NCBI GenBank assembly: GCA_021158465.1
Contig: JAGGUN010000028.1
Location: forward strand, 1-64,000
Source of the DNA: a bacterium
Lineage (GTDB): Bacteria > UBP14 > UBA6098 > 4484-93
Direction of reading: 5' to 3'
Length of the DNA stretch: 64,000 nt
Shown here one piece after another: positions 27,024 to 35,456 of this stretch. The notes beneath the pieces are model-generated. The model made no database searches. It saw only the letters and a list, made by a program, of their open reading frames with translations, and was not told the DNA's origin. A program made the position numbers and the translations under genes. The stretch's first letter is position 1. Each line of letters opens with the position of its first letter.

Positions 27024-27935
27024 ATGAAAAAAGCTATCATTACCGTTGCTTTTGTCCTTCTTCTCACAGAGAGCCTCCTTGCCATCGATGCTATGGATAT
27101 GCAGAACTTCATCTACCTTCGGGACAGCGGTATAGTTCTGCCGCACCTTCATCCGATAGCAGGTATCGACTATATCTCCACCTCCACAGACAAAACATAC
27201 GACCGCGAGTGGGACAAAGAGGACATATACGGGACATACAAGAGGTCAGTCATATGGTACTCAATCGGCTTCGGGCTCGGCGATATGTTCGAGACGAGGC
27301 TGTTCATTCCGACACTCACCCACTCCCTGGAGAGCGATTATCCAACTGTTCGCAAGGATGAGTCCTCCGGCGCATCCGACATCTGGCTGACAACGAAGTT
27401 CGCTTTTATCCAGAAGCCTTACCTTTCGTTCAGGTTTGGTGTGAAATTCCCGACCGGCGATGATAACCCCCCGTCCAACAAGCTCCCAACAGGTGATGGG
27501 CAAACTGACCTCGATTTCTCGATATTATCCGCTTATCAGCCAGAGCAGGCTGGTGTCGCATATAATGTTTCGGTCGGATACAGACTGCGCTTCGAGCAGG
27601 AGGAATCTCCTCAATCCAGTGGATATGATTTCGACCCGGCAGATGAGGGACATTTTGCACTGTATATCGGTGGAAAACCGGTCGAGTATTTTGGCATACT
27701 ATTCGGCGGCAACGGCTTTATCTCAACCAGCGATGACAGGATCTCATCCAGTGGTTTCTCACACAACCTCGATGACACCTGGCGAGCATACTTCCAGGTC
27801 GGAACGATAATCAAAGGCTACTCACCGGTGGGTGTCAATTTGAGAGCAGATTTCCATTTTGATGTTGCAGGCAAGAACGAACCAGCCGGCTTCACCTGGG
27901 GGGTGGGGGTCGAATATATCCCAAAGTTCTACTGA
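27024..27935 (+). CDS. Outer-membrane beta-barrel protein
   Basis: 303 residues: a signal peptide ending near ALA-like LLAIDA, then alternating amphipathic strands (for example SYLSFRFGVKFPTGD-like, GVAYNVSVGYRLRFE, PVGVNLRADFHFDV) and a terminal aromatic residue (Tyr at the C-terminus). The pattern resembles MetA-pathway/transporter-type barrels of unknown substrate. It follows the aminopeptidase by 15 bases with AAGGAG before the ATG. Confidence 0.7.
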   Translation: MKKAIITVAFVLLLTESLLAIDAMDMQNFIYLRDSGIVLPHLHPIAGIDYISTSTDKTYDREWDKEDIYGTYKRSVIWYSIGFGLGDMFETRLFIPTLTHSLESDYPTVRKDESSGASDIWLTTKFAFIQKPYLSFRFGVKFPTGDDNPPSNKLPTGDGQTDLDFSILSAYQPEQAGVAYNVSVGYRLRFEQEESPQSSGYDFDPADEGHFALYIGGKPVEYFGILFGGNGFISTSDDRISSSGFSHNLDDTWRAYFQVGTIIKGYSPVGVNLRADFHFDVAGKNEPAGFTWGVGVEYIPKFY

Positions 27936-27941
27936 AAACGG

Positions 27942-27969
27942 TTGCAAAAAAGAGAAGTCGAATTATATT
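27942..27969 (+). promoter_or_regulatory. Promoter of the fumarase-beta/hdrC/TPR operon
   Basis: TTGCAA (27942-27947), 16 bases, TATATT (27964-27969). The start lies near 27976, inside a short inverted repeat. AAGGAGG precedes the ATG at 28009. Confidence 0.7.
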
Positions 27970-27982
27970 GGGTTGAAACCCA
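27969..27982 (+). repeat. Inverted repeat at the predicted transcription start
   Basis: TGGGTT-GA-AACCCA, a perfect 6-base inverted repeat overlapping the predicted +1 site. It is a possible operator; no regulator is identified. Confidence 0.4.
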
Positions 27983-28008
27983 GCATCTAACAGCTCAAGG
28001 AGGTCTCA

Positions 28009-28566
28009 ATGGCGGAGGCAATCAATATAAGGACACCTCTAACAGAGGAGGTTGTCCGCAGCCTGAAGGCAGGGGATTCTGTGCTCATCTCGGGTGTTAT
28101 ATATACTGCAAGGGATGCTGCACACAAAAGGCTTGTCGAGCTGATTGAGAAGGGTGAGCCTCTCCCGTTTGACATCGAGGGGCAGATAATCTACTATGTC
28201 GGTCCTGCACCAGCAAAACCAGGATACCCAATCGGTCCCGCCGGACCAACGACAAGCTACCGTATGGACCCGTATGCACCGATCCTAATCGAGAACGGGC
28301 TACGCGGTATGATAGGCAAGGGACCGAGAAGAAAAACAGTAGAAGAAGCAATGAAGAAGTTTGGTGCGGTATACTTCGCTGCAACCGGGGGAGCAGCAGC
28401 ACTCATCGCCAAGAGTATAAAGAAAGCGGAGGTTATAGCCTACCCCGAGCTCGGCGCCGAGGCAATAAGGCAGCTCGTTGTTGAGGGTTTCCCGGCAATA
28501 GTCGCACAGGACTCACACGGCGGAAACCTGTACAAGGAAGGTCAAAGGAAATATAGAGCCGAATAG
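28009..28566 (+). CDS. Fumarase/tartrate dehydratase beta subunit (Fe-S hydro-lyase)
   Basis: 185 residues. The class I fumarase beta fold is seen in PLTEEVVRSLKAGD near 9, ISGVIYTARDAAH near 27-39, YVGPAPAKPG near 63-72, GPTTSYRMD near 79-87, and the substrate-binding MIGKGPR near 104. It pairs with an alpha subunit that binds the [4Fe-4S] cluster. The alpha subunit is not encoded in the window, although the two are usually adjacent. It therefore depends on a distant gene. Confidence 0.92.
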   Translation: MAEAINIRTPLTEEVVRSLKAGDSVLISGVIYTARDAAHKRLVELIEKGEPLPFDIEGQIIYYVGPAPAKPGYPIGPAGPTTSYRMDPYAPILIENGLRGMIGKGPRRKTVEEAMKKFGAVYFAATGGAAALIAKSIKKAEVIAYPELGAEAIRQLVVEGFPAIVAQDSHGGNLYKEGQRKYRAE

Positions 28567-28614
28567 AAGAAGGGCTACTTTCGCCCGTGGAAGCCTCTCA
28601 AAAAGGAGACTGGA

Positions 28615-29013
28615 ATGAAAACGGTATGCAAACTTGAGCCAGACAAAAAGTATGTGGATAAGGTCGCTTCAATCAGCCTCGAGCGGATAAACAAGTGCTA
28701 CCAGTGTGGGGCATGCACATCAGGCTGTCCATCTGCCTATCTTATGGAGATCAAACCAAATCAGGTAACGATGCTTCTGCAGGTTGGCGATTCAAAAACA
28801 TTACTGGAAAGCGAAACCCCTTGGTTGTGCCTCGCCTGCTACCAGTGTGAGAAGCGCTGCCCACAGGGGATAAGTATCGCACGGATACTCGAGGCGGTCA
28901 GAGAAACTGTTTTGCGCAAGGGAATAGATACTACCTCTCTTTCCGATGTCAAGGAAATAGAGGAGCTTCCATCGGTAGCACTGGTAGCAAACTTCAGAAA
29001 GATGACATCATAA
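28615..29013 (+). CDS. hdrC: HdrC-like heterodisulfide reductase iron-sulfur subunit
   Basis: 132 residues with two [4Fe-4S] motifs, CYQCGACTSGCP near 35-46 and CLACYQCEKRCP near 74-85. This is the layout of HdrC or of the equivalent domain of DUF224-type oxidoreductases. HdrA and HdrB do not follow; the next genes are envelope proteins. It starts 48 bases after the fumarase gene with AAGGAG upstream. Confidence 0.88.
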   Translation: MKTVCKLEPDKKYVDKVASISLERINKCYQCGACTSGCPSAYLMEIKPNQVTMLLQVGDSKTLLESETPWLCLACYQCEKRCPQGISIARILEAVRETVLRKGIDTTSLSDVKEIEELPSVALVANFRKMTS

Positions 29014-29021
29014 CAGTTGCT

Positions 29022-29933
29022 ATGCGATATATCGCCATCCTTGTCACACTACTTCTACCTGTTGCACCCTTATTCTCTCAGGGTAGCTTTGAGGACAAAA
29101 TATTAGACAAAATACTCTCGTCGGACACATTCTCTCCTGCCCCTCCAGAAGGCAATCCTCCCCTTGCATTCGCCGAAAGCCTCTACGCCACAGAGGAATA
29201 CGATGAGGCAAAAGGAGAATACAAAAGGGCAATCTTTCTGTCGGAGGACAAATCGGTCATTAGGTTCGCCACATATAAGCTCTCCGTTTGCCTGCTAAGG
29301 GAAAAGAACTTCGAGGATGCTCTACACATCCTATCCAGTTTCGATTATGACCAGGACGACACAATAAGCATCACCGCACACCTTCTGTCAGTCCTTCTGT
29401 TTGCGCTCTTGGGGAAAAAGGAGTCTGTCCACTTTGAGCTCGCAAACCTGACATCAAGAGGAGAACCAGAGATCCTTCCTAAGATCCTGTATGTCAAGGG
29501 CTGGGCTGAACTTATCCTCGGAGATATCGAAGGAGCAAAAAGGTCTTTTGAGACGGCCGTGAACACAGAAAACGACATACCTGAGCGCGACAGAAGCTAC
29601 TCGCTCCTCCGGGAGATAAAGGGGTTCCGACCGCTCTATGTTTCACCGGAAGAGGCAAGATGGCTCTCTGTTGCCATCCCCGGGGCAGGACAGATGTATG
29701 CGGGAGAGATAAAAGAGGGGATAAACTCCCTCGCTCTAAACCTGCTTCTCGGCGGTGCAACGGTGTCATATCTGTTTAAGGGAGGATATATTCAGGCAGC
29801 GACCATAGCAACTTTTCTTTGGTCAAGATACTGGTGGGGAAGCAATATAAATGCTGCAAGGCTTGCCGAAGAAAAAAACAAGAGGATAAATCGCGAATTC
29901 GTCCTGAAACTTGTGAGGGAATATGGTATATAG
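29022..29933 (+). CDS. Exported TPR protein with DUF5683-like C-terminal membrane module
   Basis: 303 residues: signal peptide (ends near LFSQG), about four TPR-like repeats (about 45-185), and a C-terminal part from about 208 starting VAIPGAGQMYAGEIKEGI, followed by two hydrophobic spans. That IPG-x-GQ-x-Y-x-G motif is the DUF5683/P6-like module. The C-terminal module recurs in the gene at 30315, with the YidD-domain gene in between. Probably inner- or outer-membrane associated with the repeats in the periplasm. Overlaps the next gene by 11 bases. Confidence 0.75.
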   Translation: MRYIAILVTLLLPVAPLFSQGSFEDKILDKILSSDTFSPAPPEGNPPLAFAESLYATEEYDEAKGEYKRAIFLSEDKSVIRFATYKLSVCLLREKNFEDALHILSSFDYDQDDTISITAHLLSVLLFALLGKKESVHFELANLTSRGEPEILPKILYVKGWAELILGDIEGAKRSFETAVNTENDIPERDRSYSLLREIKGFRPLYVSPEEARWLSVAIPGAGQMYAGEIKEGINSLALNLLLGGATVSYLFKGGYIQAATIATFLWSRYWWGSNINAARLAEEKNKRINREFVLKLVREYGI

Positions 29934-30321
29934 GGTCGCTACAACATCTGTTCTCATTCTGCTCTCTCTTTTCGGAACACCTCGGGGCGAAACAAAGGAC
30001 ATACCTATATTGGAGAGGCTGGATTCCCTCGAAACAGAGGAAGCAGTGGACACCCTCGACACAAGAACAGTTTCCTGCTTCTTTGAGGCAGCCATCCTTT
30101 TCTACCAGCACTTCATCACCACACAAGACGCTCAGGAGTGCCAGTTTCGTCCATCCTGCTCGGAGTTTGCTCTTGCCTCATTTAGGCTAACGGATCCCGT
30201 TCAGGCGTATCTTATGACAACAGACAGGCTCATCCGCTGCAACCCAACAGCAAGAAAATATTACGACAAGGACAAAGAGAACTTCCTTGTTGACCCACCC
30301 GAGGAGCATATACTATGGTGA
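29923..30321 (+). CDS. YidD-domain protein with an N-terminal signal peptide
   Basis: 132 residues. Residues about 68-115 carry the YidD core: YQHFIT, then CQFRPSCSEFAL, then RLIRCNP. Normal YidD is a 70-90-residue cytoplasmic/peripheral protein that helps YidC insertion and sits beside rnpA and yidC. Here the core is preceded by a signal peptide (VATTSVLILLSLFG) and a 40-residue linker, and lies between two TPR proteins. The domain is thus predicted outside the cytoplasm, with its three Cys able to form disulfides. Start ATG overlaps the previous gene. Confidence 0.82.
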   Translation: MVYRVATTSVLILLSLFGTPRGETKDIPILERLDSLETEEAVDTLDTRTVSCFFEAAILFYQHFITTQDAQECQFRPSCSEFALASFRLTDPVQAYLMTTDRLIRCNPTARKYYDKDKENFLVDPPEEHILW

Positions 30322-31244
30322 TGAGGAAAACGATGTTTCTTCTACTCCTTCTGATACCCTTCTGTGCACAAGCTCAGGAGCCGGTTGAGCTTCGGGTACC
30401 GAAGGCAGAGAAGAAGCCGTTCGGAAAAGAAGAGATCATATCCTTCGCTGACTTTCTGTTTCGTGAGGGAGATTACGAGAGAGCCGCCACCGAGTATAGA
30501 CGGTTCTGTTTCTTGTATCCTGAGGAGAACGATGTACCGTACGCGCTTTTCCAGGCGGGGGTATCCCTCGAAAAGTGCGGCAGATACAAGACTGCAAGGA
30601 AGCTTTTTAAGCAGTTCTATCGGAAGAGAGGAGACAAAAAAGCCTCGATCGCTTCCTCGTACAGGATCGCCTGCACTTACATAGAAGAAAAGTATTATCC
30701 GACCGCCGTAAAGTATCTCGGCAACTATGAAAACAGCTGGGGGAAACTACCAACCCAGATGAGGTATCTTAGAGGATATGCCTATCTCAAGATGGGTTCA
30801 TATAGTGATGCTATTGAGGAGCTATCCTCTCTGAATGTCAAAGGAAGCTCGCTTTCCTCCGCGACATACTTCCTCATCTCCAAAGCGAAGCAAGGGGCGG
30901 TTCTGCCGAGGAAATCTCCTGTGGTATCTGGGCTTTTGTCGGCAGTGGTTCCTGGAGCAGGTAGGGCATACTGCGATAAGTGGGGAGATGCGATATTCTC
31001 GCTCCTTTCCGTCGGCATCCCGGCTGGCATAGGTTACGCCCTGATGGAAAAAGATAGAGGCTTCTCCAACGCCTGCTTTTTCCTCTCTGTAAGCTTCTAC
31101 CTCTCGGATATCTACGGCTCGACCGTCGACGCTATAAAGTATAACAGGGATACAGAGCGCCACTTCCAGGAAAGCATTGACCGCGATATCCCTGTCGCTC
31201 CAACAGAGATATTCTCCGACTATTCGAGCATCGAAAACAAATGA
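30315..31244 (+). CDS. Second exported TPR protein with DUF5683-like C-terminal module
   Basis: 309 residues (ATG 30315; ATG 30321, in TGATG with the YidD stop, is equally possible). Signal peptide to about CAQAQ, TPR-like repeats about 35-185, then VVPGAGRAYCDKWGD near 222 and two membrane spans. It is a divergent paralogue of the protein at 29022, sharing the domain order. The three genes overlap and should be translated together. Function unknown. Confidence 0.75.
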   Translation: MVMRKTMFLLLLLIPFCAQAQEPVELRVPKAEKKPFGKEEIISFADFLFREGDYERAATEYRRFCFLYPEENDVPYALFQAGVSLEKCGRYKTARKLFKQFYRKRGDKKASIASSYRIACTYIEEKYYPTAVKYLGNYENSWGKLPTQMRYLRGYAYLKMGSYSDAIEELSSLNVKGSSLSSATYFLISKAKQGAVLPRKSPVVSGLLSAVVPGAGRAYCDKWGDAIFSLLSVGIPAGIGYALMEKDRGFSNACFFLSVSFYLSDIYGSTVDAIKYNRDTERHFQESIDRDIPVAPTEIFSDYSSIENK

Positions 31245-31840
31245 ACAGAGGAGGAAAGAGGATAATCTGGGAGGTCTTGAGAAAGCTCGTTCACCTCGGT
31301 GCTCTCGTAATCCCTACCCTTTACTGGTTCCTCCCCTGGAAGTTCTCAATAACTGTTTTATCCCTCGTTACATTCGGTGTCGTGTTAGCAGATGTTTCGC
31401 GCCTCATACATACACCCCTTACCCGTTTCATATACAGGAAAGTTGGTCACATGCTCCGCAGGCATGAGTACAAGAAATTTACAGGAGCATCGTATATTCT
31501 GACAGCGAGTCTACTGGTGATACTTGTCTTCCCGAAACCGATTGCGGTTACTGTCCTCGTGTATATAATTGTGGGTGACACCGCAGCTTCCATCTTTGGA
31601 AAGCTTTTCGGCAGGACAAAGCTCACAAGAGGGAAAAGCCTTGAGGGTTCTCTCGCCTTCCTAACCTTTGCATTCCTTGCGTCGGTTCCTGTGCCATATG
31701 TGCCAACCACAACGAAATTCCTCGGGGCAATGTTCGCAACATTCATCGAGTTCTTACCGCTCAAGCTCGATGACAACCTGACAGTTCCTGTGCTAACTGG
31801 GCTCTTCTTGAAAATCATTGCTGGAACACTTGTTGGATGA
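31241..31840 (+). CDS. Dolichol/phytol-kinase-like CTP-dependent membrane kinase
   Basis: 199 residues with about six spans. The features LRKLVHLGA near 13-21, VGDTAASIFGKLFGRTKL near 110-127 and GKSLEGSLA near 131 are those of the SEC59/VTE5 dolichol, phytol and farnesol kinase family, related to CdsA. It would phosphorylate a polyprenol or similar lipid at the inner membrane. It overlaps the upstream TPR gene by 4 bases (ATGA), tying it to that operon. Confidence 0.83.
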   Translation: MNRGGKRIIWEVLRKLVHLGALVIPTLYWFLPWKFSITVLSLVTFGVVLADVSRLIHTPLTRFIYRKVGHMLRRHEYKKFTGASYILTASLLVILVFPKPIAVTVLVYIIVGDTAASIFGKLFGRTKLTRGKSLEGSLAFLTFAFLASVPVPYVPTTTKFLGAMFATFIEFLPLKLDDNLTVPVLTGLFLKIIAGTLVG

Positions 31841-31850
31841 ATTTATTTTC

Positions 31851-31878
31851 TTGACAAAACAGAAACAATAGATACATT
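31851..31878 (+). promoter_or_regulatory. Promoter of the cold-shock gene
   Basis: TTGACA (31851-31856), 16 bases, TACATT (31873-31878). Leader of about 35 bases with AAAGGAGG. It is too short for the long thermosensing leader of cspA. Confidence 0.65.
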
Positions 31879-31919
31879 GAGTTTTGTAAGTTAATTTTCA
31901 AAAGGAGGGTTAGTTAGGT

Positions 31920-32123
31920 ATGGCTCGTGGTCGTGTAAAGCGGTTCGATGAAAAGAAGGGATACGGTTTCATTGAGGCAGAAGGAATAGATAGGGACATC
32001 TTCGTCCACTATTCTGATGTTGTTGGTGAAGGTTTCCGTACCCTTACCCCCGGTGATGAGGTCGAATTCGACCTGACCGAGGGAGAAAAAGGATTAAAGG
32101 CAACCAATGTGCGAAAGATATAG
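31920..32123 (+). CDS. Cold-shock domain protein
   Basis: 67 residues, a single CSD: RNP1 KGYGFIE near 14-20 and RNP2 DIFVHYS near 27-33. Such proteins bind single-stranded nucleic acids and act as RNA chaperones. Monocistronic, with its own promoter and terminator, which suits high expression. Confidence 0.95.
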   Translation: MARGRVKRFDEKKGYGFIEAEGIDRDIFVHYSDVVGEGFRTLTPGDEVEFDLTEGEKGLKATNVRKI

Positions 32124-32143
32124 CAAGAGGTTGGGATCCGAGA

Positions 32144-32172
32144 AAAACCCCATCAGGTGATGGGGTTTTTTA
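32144..32172 (+). terminator. Rho-independent terminator of the cold-shock gene
   Basis: Stem AACCCCATCA / TGATGGGGTT (two-base loop GG) followed by a T-rich run. Confidence 0.93.
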
Positions 32173-32184
32173 TTTATTTTTTTC

Positions 32185-32213
32185 TTGATTTTTTCCGCTC
32201 CTTTGATTAAAAT
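32185..32213 (+). promoter_or_regulatory. Promoter of the PorV-like/OmpA gene
   Basis: TTGATT (32185-32190), 17 bases, TAAAAT (32208-32213). A second possible -10, TATAAT, lies at about 32273-32278 but has no good -35 box. GGAGAG precedes the ATG at 32292. Confidence 0.6.
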
Positions 32214-32291
32214 AGATTTTGGGGGAATAAAGAAAACTTGCCCTCGGACTAAGAAGAGGTAGTTAAAGCCTAATATAATAGGAGAGAATCT

Positions 32292-35288
32292 ATGAGAAAA
32301 TTGACACTGGTTCTTTTCTGTGTCCTTGTAGGAGGGAGTCTTTTTGCGCAGGGGAACCTGGGGTATGAGGACAACACAGGTGCCCGTCCCCTTGGGATGG
32401 GGAGGACATTTGTTGCCCTTGCCGATGACGGGTATGCCGCTTTGTGGAACCCCGCCGGTGCTGATATGTTCATTGAACGGACACTCTCCGGAATGTTCTC
32501 TCGATTGTATCTCGGACTGGACAACGATGCAATATATGAGGGGTTCATCTCCTACACACACCATTTCGAGAAGACTGGCTCGCCTGCCCTGTCTTATATC
32601 CAGTTAGAGAGTGTTCGCTATCGGGAGATGAATCTTGCACTTACTTACAGTAAGAGGTTACCCAGGAACTTGTATCCCAGAGGGATGAGCTTTGGTGCGA
32701 CATTCCATATCCTGCGGAACCAGTATATTCGCTCCAACTTTGACTACGAGCCACAGTTGGGGGATGCCGAGCATCACATCGGTGACCCGCTCAATGACCC
32801 AATCTTCCGTAACGGCTGGGGAAAGACCAATTTCACACTCGATTTTGGCTTTCTCATGAGGCTCAAGCACAATCTGTCCCTGGGATTTGCAGCATCGAAC
32901 ATCCTTCAACCGGATATGTCACTCACCGGTGACCCTGAAGCGGGGCATTACCCGATGACACTGAGGTTCGGCACCGCTTATCGGTATCACGACTTTCTTG
33001 TCGCTGCTGCGGACTTGCGCTATATCAACGAGAGTATAAACGGGAAGAACAGGTTGAAGCCACACATAGGCGCAGAATGGTGGTTTTCCGACGGAATGGT
33101 TGCTATCCGTACCGGCTGGAATCCAGAGGAATACTCTGCAGGCTTTACCTATCGGACAAAAGCGACCCTCGACCTTCAGCTCGATTATGCGTTTGTGTAT
33201 CCGCTCTCCACAGTGAGGGAAACAGGGGCAACATCGCACAAGCTTTCTGCGACCATGCGTTTCCTACCTCCTCCAAAGCCTCTAATAGACCTCTCCTTAC
33301 GCTCGACCGATATGTCTGTATATCCGAGGAACGCTATCCTCGGTGAGCCCGTGACAATAACAGCAAAGATTGAAAACCTCGGAGAAAAGAAGGTAAGCGA
33401 CTTTAAGGTAACGCTTTACTACCAGTCGCCTGACGCAGGATGGGTGCTTGTGGACGAGCCAAGGACGATAAAGAAGGGGGTAAAGGTCGGCGAGGCACTG
33501 GAGGTTTCCTGGAAGTGGGTTCCTCCAGCAAAGGGGCATTATCAGTTGTTCTCCGCTGTTGACGATGATGGGAGTCTGATTCCAGAGATAAGTGGAAGTC
33601 TCGATGAGATCGATGAGGAAAACAACAAGGGAGCAGTGGAGTTGGATGTTTTTCCGCTGCCAACAGGGACGATCACGCCGGAGGAGTTAAAACTTGAGAT
33701 CGCCCAGGTAACCCTTGTCCGCGAGGAGGAGCCGATAGTCCCTATCGTGTTCTACGACCCGATGCAGACAAGGATAGACCCCAGATTCGAGAAGCTCCTC
33801 TCTACGATCGTCAACAGGATGTCCAATAACCCTGACATCGAGCTTATCCTTTACGGCTACTATGACCCCGAGACTGAAGGGATGGGTTATTCCGTATATG
33901 GTGAGAAACTTGCGAAAGAGAGAGCGCTTGTTCTCCGCTCGCATCTGCTCTCTATGAACCCGTCTCTCAGGGGCAGGATCCGCGTCGCATCTCCTACGGA
34001 ATACGACCCATCCGCAGGCAGAGCAGGAAAGCAGGAGGAGCGTCTACCGGATGACATTCCAAGGATACAGGCGGAGAACCGTCGTGTGGAGATAAAATCA
34101 CGGGTCATCGGGTTCGAGGACTGGCAGGCGTCCATCCCGTTCGAGAAGAACTCCTCCAAAGTAGAGAAGGCAAAGCTTCATAACCTCCGGGCAAAAGCAA
34201 GCGATATAAAGAGGATACTTGAGGACAATCCTGAAGCCATATTGCTCTTTGAGGGGCTCGCCACAGAAGATGAGAAAGACAATTGGTCCCTTACCTTCGA
34301 CAGAGCCTACAATGCAAAACAGGCTCTCAAGAGCATACTTGGAGAAGAAGCGTTTGAGAGGTTCGAGAATCGGATATTCATCAAAGGTAACACAGACAGG
34401 TTCACAGAGGAGCCGAAGGCGGTTGCTTATCTATCTGGAGAAGGGTTAATCTACCGCCCAATGGAAGGGACGATGGCCGCCAAGGAATACGAGATGGAGG
34501 AGGACCAGCAGAACTTTGTGAAGGTAAAAGCAGAGGCTGAGGCAGGGATAGATTCCTTCCGGGTCAGCATAATAGATGAAGACGGGAACCTGTTCAGGGT
34601 TCTTGCCGAGGGTGCTGGCACCCCGCCAAGGGGAATCCCTTGGAACTGGAAGGATGAGAACGGCAACCTCTTGAACCCAGCCCGGAAGTATTTCTGCAAG
34701 CTCGAGCTAAAGGATAAGCTTGGACAGCGGTTCGAGACCATCTCCGATACAATAAGGGTAAAGGTAACAGAGAGGGAACAGTTGACAGAGACCCTTATCC
34801 TTGTGCAGTTCAACTTTGACGAGAAGGTGTCTGAGTCGAAGTTCCTCGAGAGCCGTGTTGAGTATGTCGCACGCAAGTTCATTGAGAGGGCGCTCGAGCC
34901 GAAGAAGCGGCTTGTGGCAGTCGTCGGCGGGCACACAGATGTGGTCGGCATGAGATACCGCAACGAGGAGCTGAGCATCGAGAGAGCAAAAAAGGAAGAA
35001 GCAAACCTCCGCCAGTATCTCATTTACCTTTTGGGACTATCCAACAACAGGGAGCTGAACAGCTGGCTCAGAGCTCACAATACCGTGCTAACATACAGAG
35101 GATACAGAGACACAAAGCCGTATGTAATTGACAAGTGGCAGGAAGGGAAATTTGTAACAGAAGAGATAGGCAACAATGAGCTCCCAGAGGGCAGGACTAT
35201 CAATCGCCGAGTCGTAGTAGAGTTCTATATGGAGAAGGCAGGAGAAAAACCGAAGGAGCTCCTACCACCACAGTCACTTAAGAAATAG
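32292..35288 (+). CDS. PorV/PorQ-like barrel fused to CARDB and three OmpA-like modules
   Basis: 998 residues. Signal peptide to about FAQG. Residues about 22-325 form a PorV/UPF0164-like barrel (GARPLGMGRTFVALADD, WNPAG). A CARDB-like Ig domain spans about 335-455. OmpA-like module 1 is near 480-555, module 2 near 613-685, both lacking the full NxxLSxxRA signature. A FlgD-like Ig insert (FRVLAEG, WNWKDENG) follows near 745-830. Module 3 near 845-985 has the full GHTDVVG, NEELSIERAK pattern for binding peptidoglycan. It would link outer membrane, wall and perhaps the Por-type exporter. Monocistronic. Confidence 0.83.
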   Translation: MRKLTLVLFCVLVGGSLFAQGNLGYEDNTGARPLGMGRTFVALADDGYAALWNPAGADMFIERTLSGMFSRLYLGLDNDAIYEGFISYTHHFEKTGSPALSYIQLESVRYREMNLALTYSKRLPRNLYPRGMSFGATFHILRNQYIRSNFDYEPQLGDAEHHIGDPLNDPIFRNGWGKTNFTLDFGFLMRLKHNLSLGFAASNILQPDMSLTGDPEAGHYPMTLRFGTAYRYHDFLVAAADLRYINESINGKNRLKPHIGAEWWFSDGMVAIRTGWNPEEYSAGFTYRTKATLDLQLDYAFVYPLSTVRETGATSHKLSATMRFLPPPKPLIDLSLRSTDMSVYPRNAILGEPVTITAKIENLGEKKVSDFKVTLYYQSPDAGWVLVDEPRTIKKGVKVGEALEVSWKWVPPAKGHYQLFSAVDDDGSLIPEISGSLDEIDEENNKGAVELDVFPLPTGTITPEELKLEIAQVTLVREEEPIVPIVFYDPMQTRIDPRFEKLLSTIVNRMSNNPDIELILYGYYDPETEGMGYSVYGEKLAKERALVLRSHLLSMNPSLRGRIRVASPTEYDPSAGRAGKQEERLPDDIPRIQAENRRVEIKSRVIGFEDWQASIPFEKNSSKVEKAKLHNLRAKASDIKRILEDNPEAILLFEGLATEDEKDNWSLTFDRAYNAKQALKSILGEEAFERFENRIFIKGNTDRFTEEPKAVAYLSGEGLIYRPMEGTMAAKEYEMEEDQQNFVKVKAEAEAGIDSFRVSIIDEDGNLFRVLAEGAGTPPRGIPWNWKDENGNLLNPARKYFCKLELKDKLGQRFETISDTIRVKVTEREQLTETLILVQFNFDEKVSESKFLESRVEYVARKFIERALEPKKRLVAVVGGHTDVVGMRYRNEELSIERAKKEEANLRQYLIYLLGLSNNRELNSWLRAHNTVLTYRGYRDTKPYVIDKWQEGKFVTEEIGNNELPEGRTINRRVVVEFYMEKAGEKPKELLPPQSLKK

Positions 35289-35315
35289 GAAGAAACAAAT
35301 AGGAGAACTTTGTAA

Positions 35316-35349
35316 GGGGACATCTGTTTTTGTCCCCTCTTTTATTTTT
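35316..35349 (+). terminator. Rho-independent terminator
   Basis: Stem GGGGACA / TGTCCCC, 8-base loop, then a T-rich tail. Confidence 0.9.
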
Positions 35350-35367
35350 GTTTGCCGATATTTCTTC

Positions 35368-35395
35368 TTGACAAGGGGATTTTATTTTTTAACTT
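35368..35395 (+). promoter_or_regulatory. Promoter of the giant Ig-repeat gene
   Basis: TTGACA (35368-35373), 16 bases, TAACTT (35390-35395). Leader of about 55 bases with AAAGGAG before the ATG at 35457. Confidence 0.65.
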
Positions 35396-35456
35396 GATTA
35401 AGCAATTTCTTGTCAGGGAGAGAGAAATAGTGAACCTCAAAAAAGGAGCGTATAGA

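Noticed and set aside
31879-31919. Cold-shock thermosensor leader
   Set aside because: The leader is about 35 bases, too short for a cspA-like structural switch.
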